Part shown: piece by piece, positions 1 through 6,045 of the stretch
Position numbering within the stretch: the stretch's first letter is position 1
Layout: every line of letters starts with the position of its first letter
Origin: Holophagaceae bacterium UBA706
Lineage (GTDB): Bacteria; Acidobacteriota; Holophagae; Holophagales; Holophagaceae
Length of the DNA: 6,045 nucleotides
NCBI GenBank assembly: GCA_002298155.1
Contig: DBME01000118.1
Location: 5,304 to 11,348 of the forward strand
Direction: 5' to 3'
Notes under the pieces: model-generated
Seen by the model: only the letters and a program-made list of their open reading frames with translations
Told to the model about the DNA's origin: nothing
Database searches by the model: none
Translations under genes and position numbers: made by a program

Positions 1-1454
1 GTGTTCACGTCCAGGTCGTTGGTGGGTTCGTCGAAGAAGAGGACGTTGGCGCCGCTCTTGAGGGTGAGGGCGAGGTTGAGGCGGTTCTGCTGGCCTCCGG
101 AGAGCTCGCGCACCTTCTTCTGCTGGGCCTCCCCCGTGAACCCGAACTTGGAGAGCCAGGCGCGGCCGTTCACGAGCTTGCCGCCCATCTCGATCATGTC
201 GCTGCCGCCGGTGACGGCCTCGTACACGCTCTTGTCGGGGTTGAGGCCCTGGCGGAGCTGGTCGACCATGGCCATCTTCACCGTGTCGCCGATGCGGATC
301 GTCCCGCCGTCGGGGGTCTCCTGGCCGGCCAGGAGCTTGAAGAGGGTGGTCTTGCCGGCGCCGTTGGCGCCGATGACGCCCAGGATGCCGCCCCTGGGAA
401 TGGCGAAGTCCAGGTTCTCGAAGAGCACCTTGTCGCCGTAGGCCTTGGTGACGCCCGTCAGCTCAGCAACGACGTCGCCCAGGCGGGGGCCCGCGGGGAT
501 GTAGATCTCAAGCTCCTTCTCCCGCTGCGCCACCTCCTGGTTCAGGAGGTTCTCGAAGCTGGAGATGCGGGCCTTGCTCTTGGCGTGCTGGCCCTTGGGG
601 GACATGCGGATCCACTCCAGCTCGCGCTCGAGGGTCTTCTCGCGGTTGCGGTCGGACTTCTCCTCCCGGGCCAGGCGGGCCTGCTTCTGCTCCAGCCAGC
701 TGGAGTAGTTGCCCTTCCAGGGGATGCCTTCGCCCCGGTCCAGCTCCAGGATCCATTCGGCCACGTGGTCCAGGAAGTACCGGTCGTGGGTGACGGCGAT
801 GACGGTGCCCTCGTAGTTCTGGAGGTGATGCTCCAGCCAGGCCACGCTCTCGGCGTCCAGGTGGTTGGTGGGTTCGTCCAGCAGCAGGATGTCGGGCTTC
901 TGGATGAGGAGCCGGCACAGGGCGACCCGCCGGCGCTCGCCGCCGGAGAGGACCTTGATGGGCGTCTCGGGGTCCGGGCAGCGCAGGGCGTCCATGGCCT
1001 GTTCCAGCTGGGTGTCCAGGTCCCAGCATTCCAGCGCGTCGATCTTGTCCTGCAGCTCGCCCTGGCGGGCCAGGAGGGCGTCCATGTCCGCGTCGGGGTC
1101 GGAGAACTTCTCGCTGATCTCGTTGTACTCGCGCAGCAGCTCCACCTTGGCTGCCGCGCCCTCCTCGACGATCTCCCGCACGGTCTTGGTGTCGTCCAGC
1201 TGCGGCTCCTGCTCCAGCATGCCGGTGGTGTAGCCCTTGGACAGGACGGCCTCGCCGTTGAAGTCGTGGTCCACGCCGGCCATGATGCGAAGCACCGTGG
1301 ACTTGCCCGACCCGTTGAGGCCCAGCACGCCGATCTTGGCGCCATAGAAGTAGGAGAGCGAGATGTCCTTGATGACGGGTTTGGAGTTGTAGAACTTGCT
1401 CACCCGCATCATGGAGTAGATGATTTCGGGCTGGTCGGTGGTGCGCTTGGCCAT
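1..1454 (-). CDS. ettA: Energy-dependent translational throttle protein EttA (ABC-F ATPase), 3' end outside window
   Basis: This is a cytoplasmic ABC-F ATPase that, by family knowledge, binds the ribosomal E site and gates the first elongation step according to ATP/ADP level. The frame reads from ATG at 1454 (MAKRTTDQPEIIYSMMRVSK) to the window edge without a stop, 484 residues of about 555. ABC domain 1 has Walker A GLNGSGKST (residues 45-53), signature LSGGE (169-173) and Walker B ending LLLDEPTNHLD (D193, E194). A helical arm, about residues 95-155, lies between Walker A and the signature. The interdomain linker, about 240-330, carries the EttA-typical PKGQHAKSKARISSFE. Domain 2 has Walker A GANGAGKTT (362-370), signature LSGGQ (451-455) and DEPTNDLD (from D475), where the window stops. 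The arm and linker favour EttA over Uup or YheS. AAGGA lies about 5 bases before the ATG. It is divergent from the MscS gene. All visible catalytic motifs are intact. Confidence 0.97.
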   Translation of the reverse strand, partial: MAKRTTDQPEIIYSMMRVSKFYNSKPVIKDISLSYFYGAKIGVLGLNGSGKSTVLRIMAGVDHDFNGEAVLSKGYTTGMLEQEPQLDDTKTVREIVEEGAAAKVELLREYNEISEKFSDPDADMDALLARQGELQDKIDALECWDLDTQLEQAMDALRCPDPETPIKVLSGGERRRVALCRLLIQKPDILLLDEPTNHLDAESVAWLEHHLQNYEGTVIAVTHDRYFLDHVAEWILELDRGEGIPWKGNYSSWLEQKQARLAREEKSDRNREKTLERELEWIRMSPKGQHAKSKARISSFENLLNQEVAQREKELEIYIPAGPRLGDVVAELTGVTKAYGDKVLFENLDFAIPRGGILGVIGANGAGKTTLFKLLAGQETPDGGTIRIGDTVKMAMVDQLRQGLNPDKSVYEAVTGGSDMIEMGGKLVNGRAWLSKFGFTGEAQQKKVRELSGGQQNRLNLALTLKSGANVLFFDEPTNDLDVN

Positions 1455-1555
1455 GAGGATCCTTGTTAGTCCACTCCCATCTTACCTGGGAGCTCGCGGG
1501 CCCGGGGACCGGGTAGAATCGCCCCGCGGAATTCCGCGTCCACCCGGCACCCACC
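1455..1555. promoter_or_regulatory. Divergent intergenic region with candidate back-to-back promoters
   Basis: This 101-bp gap separates ettA (leftward) from the MscS gene (rightward) and must carry both promoters unless one is in coding sequence. On the plus strand TAGAAT at 1514-1519 resembles a -10 box and would place transcription start near 1525, about 30 bases before the channel ATG. On the minus strand TAAGAT (plus positions 1479-1484) is a weaker -10 candidate for ettA. I see no good TTGACA-like -35 at the proper spacing for either, so both calls are tentative. The two -10 candidates are about 30 bp apart, so the polymerase sites would overlap and could interfere. GC-rich inverted repeats lie between them, for example CCCGG-GGA-CCGGG at 1501-1513. 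Confidence 0.35.
1525..1538. repeat. Perfect 14-bp palindrome upstream of the MscS gene
   Basis: The sequence CGCGGAATTCCGCG is a perfect inverted repeat without spacer. It begins about where transcription would start if TAGAAT at 1514-1519 is the -10 box, and it ends 17 bases before the ATG. The position suits a repressor operator or a small 5'-leader hairpin, but short GC-rich palindromes also arise by chance here. No known regulator is assigned. Confidence 0.4.
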
Positions 1556-2587
1556 ATGCGAATCCTTGGCAATCCTCCCACCCGCTGGCTCCTGGCGGCA
1601 ATCGTGTCCACCGGCCTCATGGCCGCGCTCCTCCTGGTGAGGCGCCTGGCCTCCACCGCCCTGCAGACCCTGGCCGCGGGCACCGGGAGCCGCGCCTACG
1701 GCGTGGCCGCCGACCTCCTGGGGCGGACCCTGATCCCCTTCATGGTCCTGGCGTCCCTCTACGCGGGCTCGTTCCTCCTGGAACTGGGCACCTGGGCCGA
1801 GACCGCCGCGCGGTGGATGGGCCTGTTCCTCCTGCTGCAGATCGGCGTCTGGGCCGCGGCGGCCATGGACAGCCTCCTGCGGCAGTGGCATGGCGCCAAC
1901 GCCCCGCAGGGGGCGGCGGCCTCGATCCTGGGCTTCCTGGGCCGCACCGTGGTGTGGTCCCTGGTGCTGATGATCCTCCTGGACAACCTGGGCATCCGGG
2001 TCACGACCCTCATCACGGGCCTGGGCGTGGGGGGCATCGCGGTGGCCCTGGCGGTGCAGAAGGTGCTGGGGGACCTCTTCGCGTCGATCTCGATCATCCT
2101 CGACAAGCCTTTCGAGATCGGGGACTTCATCCAGGTGGGCGACCTCCTGGGCACCGTGGACCACATCGGCCTCAAGACCACCCGCGTGCGCAGCCTTTCC
2201 GGGGAGCAGCTGGTCTTCGCCAACTCCGACCTGCTGGACAGCCGCATCCACAACTACAAGCGCATGTACGAGCGCCGGGTCATCTTCACCTTCGCCGTGG
2301 CCCACCGGACGCCCCCGGACAAGCTCCGGGCCATCCCGGACTGGGTGAAGGCCGCCGTGGCCCTGTGCCCCGGGGTGCGCTTCGACCGGGCCCACCTGCT
2401 GAAATTCGGGGAATCCGGCCCGGTCTACGAGGTCGTCTTCTGGATCCCCAGCCCCGACTACAACGTCTACATGGACATCCAGCAAGTAGTAAACCTTGAT
2501 TTGGCGGAACGTTTTGTCCGGGAGGGGGTGGAATTCGCCCGGCCCGCGCGGACCCTCGAATTCGAGCCGGCCCCCCGGGGAACTTGA
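1556..2587 (+). CDS. MscS-family mechanosensitive ion channel
   Basis: This 343-residue inner-membrane protein belongs to the small-conductance mechanosensitive channel family, which opens under membrane tension to release solutes on hypo-osmotic shock. Hydrophobic segments lie at about residues 11-28, 57-76, 84-104, 127-147 and 150-181. The last is the pore-lining, Gly/Ala-rich helix (GLGVGGIAVALAVQKVLGDL, 155-174), the family hallmark. It is followed by the beta domain (KPFEIGDFIQVGDLLGTVDHI, split here as 184-190 and 191-204; then VFANSDLLDSRIHNY, 220-234) and an alpha/beta C-terminal domain. Five predicted helices place it among the shorter multi-helix homologues rather than the three-helix E. 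coli MscS. ATG 1556 is the first start after an in-frame TAG at 1514-1516; no Shine-Dalgarno is visible before it. Its stop codon lies inside the FNR-like operator of the next gene. The exact subfamily and ion selectivity cannot be told. Confidence 0.93.
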   Translation: MRILGNPPTRWLLAAIVSTGLMAALLLVRRLASTALQTLAAGTGSRAYGVAADLLGRTLIPFMVLASLYAGSFLLELGTWAETAARWMGLFLLLQIGVWAAAAMDSLLRQWHGANAPQGAAASILGFLGRTVVWSLVLMILLDNLGIRVTTLITGLGVGGIAVALAVQKVLGDLFASISIILDKPFEIGDFIQVGDLLGTVDHIGLKTTRVRSLSGEQLVFANSDLLDSRIHNYKRMYERRVIFTFAVAHRTPPDKLRAIPDWVKAAVALCPGVRFDRAHLLKFGESGPVYEVVFWIPSPDYNVYMDIQQVVNLDLAERFVREGVEFARPARTLEFEPAPRGT

Positions 2588-2597
2588 CCTGGATCAA
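2584..2597 (+). promoter_or_regulatory. FNR/DNR-type operator upstream of the iron-sulfur gene
   Basis: TTGACCTGGATCAA matches the FNR-family consensus TTGAT-N4-ATCAA at nine of ten specified positions, and the flanks extend the symmetry to CTTGA...TCAAG (2583-2598). It overlaps the last bases and stop codon of the MscS gene and is centred at about 2590.5, 55 bases before the downstream ATG at 2646. A class II arrangement (site centred near -41.5) would put the start of transcription near 2632 and a -10 box near 2620, where only the weak CATCCT is seen. By family knowledge such sites are used by FNR (oxygen) or DNR/NNR (NO) regulators. The downstream redox gene supports a functional site; the regulator itself is not in the window. 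Confidence 0.65.
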
Positions 2598-2645
2598 GGC
2601 GCGGGGGTCCGGGATGGCGCATCCTGGAGCCCTGGGAGGACCGGA

Positions 2646-3470
2646 ATGGAACGTCAGATCATCCGCATCGACGAGGAGAAGTGCGACGGCTGCGGTCTGT
2701 GCGCCGACGGCTGCCCCGAGGGCGCCCTCCAGATCATCGACGGCAAGGCCCGCCTGGTGAGCGAGATCACCTGCGACGGCCTCGGCGCCTGCGTGGGCGA
2801 ATGCCCCCAGGACGCCATCGAGGTGGAAGTGCGCGAGGCCGCCCCCTACGACGAGCGCCGCACCATCGCCAACATCCTGCCCATGGGCGCCAACACCCTC
2901 AAGGCCCACCTCAAGCACCTCCACCACCATGCCCAGACCGCCTACCTGCGCGAGGCCGAAGCCTACCTGGCCGAGCTGGGCGTCGCCGTCCCCGACTACA
3001 AGGAGAAAGCCATGCACCAGTGCCCCGGTTCCGCCCCCCGCACCCTGCAGCGCGAGACCGCCCCGGTGGCCGCCGAGGGCCTCGTGAGCCAGCTCACCCA
3101 GTGGCCGGTGCAGCTGCACCTGGTCTCCCCCATGAACCCGGTCTTCCACAAGGCCGACCTGCTCCTGGCCGCGGACTGCGCCGCCTTCGCCATGGCCGAC
3201 TTCAACCAGACGTGGCTCCCCGGGAAGAAGCTGGCCATCGCCTGCCCCAAGCTGGACACCAACCAGGAGTCCTACATCTCCAAGCTCACCGCCTTCATCG
3301 ACGAGGCCCAGGTGAACACCATCACCGTGATGATCATGGAGGTGCCCTGCTGCGGCGGCCTGCTGCGCGCCACGCAGCTCGCGGCCCAGGCCGCCACCCG
3401 CCGCGTGCCCCTGAAGCTCGTGGTGGTGGGCGTGGACGGCGACATCCGCAAGGAGGAATGGGTCGCCTGA
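2646..3470 (+). CDS. Ferredoxin-domain iron-sulfur protein with Cys-rich C-terminal domain
   Basis: This is a soluble 274-residue protein; its exact reaction is not known to me. Residues 5-60 form a two-cluster ferredoxin fold. Motif 1 is C13-x2-C16-x2-C19-x3-C23-P. Motif 2 is C43-x5-C49-x3-C53-P, with Leu46 where a cluster Cys usually sits, so cluster II may be [3Fe-4S] or use another ligand. A His-rich linker (HLKHLHHH, 88-95) follows. The C-terminal domain (about 122-268) has CPGS (C126), AADC (C178), ACPKLD (C200) and PCCGG (C235, C236), a pattern I recall from uncharacterised ferredoxin-like proteins of anaerobes, often near hybrid-cluster-protein genes. The start at 2646 is chosen because GGGAGG lies at 2634-2639 and the ferredoxin homology begins there; an earlier in-frame ATG at 2496 would add 50 residues overlapping the MscS gene. 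It follows an FNR-like site and precedes the pnt genes on the same strand, suggesting cotranscription. Confidence 0.9.
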   Translation: MERQIIRIDEEKCDGCGLCADGCPEGALQIIDGKARLVSEITCDGLGACVGECPQDAIEVEVREAAPYDERRTIANILPMGANTLKAHLKHLHHHAQTAYLREAEAYLAELGVAVPDYKEKAMHQCPGSAPRTLQRETAPVAAEGLVSQLTQWPVQLHLVSPMNPVFHKADLLLAADCAAFAMADFNQTWLPGKKLAIACPKLDTNQESYISKLTAFIDEAQVNTITVMIMEVPCCGGLLRATQLAAQAATRRVPLKLVVVGVDGDIRKEEWVA

Positions 3471-3484
3471 TCCTCGTTTAGTAC

Positions 3485-3985
3485 GTGGGCATCGTCCTGG
3501 ACGGCGAGGCCCGGGCCGGGGGCGGCTACGCCGCCGAACTCTCCGCCGAGGACAAGGCCCGCCAGGCCCGCATGCTGGCCGACCACTGCGCGGGCATGGA
3601 CGTGGTGGTCACCACCGCCCTCATCGGCGGCGTGACGGCGCCCAAGCTCCTGGACGAGGCCATCGTGCGCACCCTGAAGCCCGGTTCGGTGATCGTGGAC
3701 CTGGGGGCGGACGGAGGCGGCAACTGCACCCTGAGCCGGCCCGGCTCCACCGTGACGGTGGGCGGCGTGCGGATCCTGGCGCCCCTCAACCTTCCGGCCA
3801 CCCTGCCCCACCACGCGAGCATGCTCTTCGGGCGCAACCTGCTCAACTTCGTCACCGCGTTCTGGGCCCCCGGGGGACCGGCCCCCGTCCCCGACTGGGA
3901 GGACGACATCCTCAAGGCCTGCGCCATCGTCCGGGACGGGCAGGTGGTGCACGGCCCCACCCGCAAAGCCATGGGAGAAGCGTGA
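3485..3985 (+). pseudogene. pntAA: NAD(P) transhydrogenase alpha subunit part 1 (PntAA), N-terminal half missing
   Basis: The 166-residue frame is the C-terminal part of domain I, the NAD(H)-binding peripheral subunit of proton-translocating transhydrogenase. Visible motifs are AGGGYAAEL (11-19, the mobile-loop region), VVTTALIGG (41-49), KPGSVIVDLGADGGGNC (65-81), NLPATLPHHAS (102-112) and FGRNLLNF (115-122). Split-type PntAA is usually about 370-385 residues. About 210 N-terminal residues, including the Rossmann GxGxxG motif and the loop that contacts domain III, are absent. Upstream in frame there is only TAC and then TAG at 3479-3481. The GTG at 3485 is the only early start and has no Shine-Dalgarno; reinitiation after the iron-sulfur stop 14 bases upstream is conceivable. 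The rest has no stop or frameshift and its TGA overlaps the pntAB ATG by one base. Without the nucleotide-binding core I infer it is non-functional, unless the truncation is a sequence assembly fault. Confidence 0.88.
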
Positions 3986-4313
3986 TGCACCTCGCACCCG
4001 CCGCCGCGGGCGGCCACGGCAACCTGGACCTCATGGGCGCGCTCTTCGTGTTCATGCTGGCCACCTTCATCGGCCTCATGGCGATCCAGCGGGTCTCCCG
4101 GCTCCTGCACACGCCCCTCATGAGCCTCACCAACGCCATTTCCGCCATCGCGGTGGTGGGCGCCATCATCGTCTCGGCGGGGAAGGACCAGCCCGGGTTC
4201 GTGACGGCCCTGGGCCTGGCCGCGATCTTCTGCTCGACCACCAACATCGTCAGCGGCTTCCTCATCACCGACCGCATGCTCAAGATGTTCCGCAAGCGCG
4301 ACGGGGGCGCGAA

Positions 4314-4317
<4 letters not shown>
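3985..4317 (+). CDS. pntAB: NAD(P) transhydrogenase alpha subunit part 2 (PntAB), membrane domain
   Basis: This 110-residue inner-membrane protein supplies the first part of domain II, the proton channel of transhydrogenase in bacteria with a split alpha subunit. After a short His/Ala/Gly-rich N-terminus come three hydrophobic segments at about residues 16-33, 48-64 and 73-93. The conserved loop HTPLMSLTNAISAI (42-55) is the strongest family marker, and the C-terminal tail is basic (DRMLKMFRKRDGG). Length matches the usual 95-110 residues. ATG 3985 is preferred over the in-frame GTG at 3982 because GGGAG at 3973-3977 is well placed; the ATG shares one base with the pntAA stop and the gene's own stop overlaps the pntB start (ATGA, 4314-4317). 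The overlaps indicate a tightly coupled operon. The gene looks intact, in contrast with pntAA. Confidence 0.95.
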
Positions 4318-5735
<1,418 letters not shown>

Positions 5736-5756
5736 GGCTGAAGGTCCGCGGGGATC

Positions 5757-6045
5757 TCAGTTCTTCTCGGAGCTGGAGGGCGCACCGGCATCCTTGGCGC
5801 CTGCAGCCTCCCTTTCCTTCATGGCCTTATCGAGCATCTGGATCAGTTCCGCCTGATGGGCCTGGGCGCGCCGGGCGCCGATGGCCGAGCCTTTCTGCAT
5901 CACGATCGGGAGGACGGAGAGGGTCTTTTTGCCGATCTCGGATTGATAGAAGGCGATGAGCCCGCGGATTTCCTTCTCTGAAAAGGAATCCACATAAAGC
6001 ATCCCCATTATCTTCAAGCCTGGGCCAGATCCCTGCGATCCCCCC
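5757..6045 (-). CDS. DUF2059 domain protein, 5' end outside window
   Basis: Only the C-terminal 95 residues are visible; the frame remains open to the right edge. The core LYVDSFSEKEIRGLIAFYQS followed by EIGKKTLSVLPIVMQKGSAIG is characteristic of DUF2059, a small helical domain found in many exported or periplasmic proteins of unknown function. The family is commonly 150-200 residues with an N-terminal signal peptide, which would lie beyond the window. A TTG at 6017 and ATGs at 6008 and 6002 exist, but none has a convincing ribosome binding site and the domain would be cut short, so I treat the gene as partial. The last 25 residues are polar and Ala/Ser/Lys-rich, probably disordered. It is convergent with pntB and has less extreme GC bias than the genes to its left. 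No function is assigned. Confidence 0.8.
   Translation of the reverse strand, partial: GGSQGSGPGLKIMGMLYVDSFSEKEIRGLIAFYQSEIGKKTLSVLPIVMQKGSAIGARRAQAHQAELIQMLDKAMKEREAAGAKDAGAPSSSEKN

Noticed and set aside
1..40. Near-repeat of the sequence at about 848-887
   Set aside because: Both copies encode the DEPTN Walker B region of the two ABC domains of EttA; this is domain homology, not a DNA repeat element.
508..1683. A 391-residue minus-strand open frame, and plus-strand frames at 1-441 and 585-1469, overlapping ettA
   Set aside because: They overlap a clearly recognised EttA frame with all ABC motifs; their translations are low-complexity Arg/Gly/Pro/Ala-rich or Leu/Val/Gly-rich, as expected from alternative frames of GC-rich DNA.
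2496..2645. A 50-residue N-terminal extension of the iron-sulfur protein from ATG 2496
   Set aside because: It overlaps the conserved end of the MscS gene, has no homology-like content, and a good Shine-Dalgarno precedes ATG 2646; it would also start upstream of the FNR-like operator.
2646..3470. The missing PntAA N-terminus hidden in another frame upstream by frameshift
   Set aside because: No frame on either strand shows PntAA N-terminal or GxGxxG-type motifs here; the region is fully used by the iron-sulfur protein.
6000..6045. A frameshift or a TTG start (6017) for the DUF2059 gene near the right edge
   Set aside because: The frame stays open to the edge and the visible part lacks the usual N-terminus, so a partial gene is the simpler reading; too few bases remain to judge a frameshift.

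Overview
The window is a GC-rich bacterial chromosome segment. Most codons end in G or C, and long spurious open frames on the opposite strands are a by-product of that composition. Gene content suggests an environmental Gram-negative bacterium with an anaerobic or facultative metabolism: a proton-translocating transhydrogenase of the split (three-gene) bacterial type, an iron-sulfur protein typical of anaerobes, and an FNR-like operator. I suspect a Holophaga/Geothrix-like Acidobacteriota or another GC-rich anaerobe, but this is only an impression from gene style and cannot be proved from the window.

Layout. (1) 1-1454, minus strand: the ABC-F translation factor EttA, cut by the left window edge after about 484 of roughly 555 residues. 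(2) 1455-1555: a short divergent intergenic region with possible back-to-back promoters and a perfect 14-bp palindrome. (3) 1556-2587, plus: an MscS-family mechanosensitive channel. (4) 2584-2597: a near-consensus FNR/DNR-type operator lying over the channel's stop codon. (5) 2646-3470, plus: a two-domain iron-sulfur protein with an N-terminal ferredoxin domain and a Cys-rich C-terminal domain of unknown function. (6) 3485-5735, plus: the transhydrogenase genes pntAA-pntAB-pntB, overlapping at their stops and starts. (7) 5757-6045, minus: the 3' part of a DUF2059 gene, convergent with pntB and cut by the right window edge.

The most important observation is that pntAA is present only as its C-terminal portion (about 166 residues). 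The N-terminal half of the NAD-binding domain I, including the Rossmann glycine motif, is absent, and the remaining sequence starts within about 15 bases of the iron-sulfur gene's stop. pntAB and pntB look complete and well conserved. Either this is a real deletion that disabled the transhydrogenase and fused it behind the FNR-controlled iron-sulfur gene, or the sequence contains a collapsed or chimeric join.

If the operator works, the iron-sulfur protein and the downstream pnt genes would be read as one oxygen- or NO-responsive unit linking ferredoxin-type electron transfer with NAD(H)/NADP(H) balance. I saw no mobile element, CRISPR array, tRNA or rRNA. I do not claim a wholly new system: the open questions are the pntAA truncation, the operator, and the unexplained C-terminal domain of the iron-sulfur protein.
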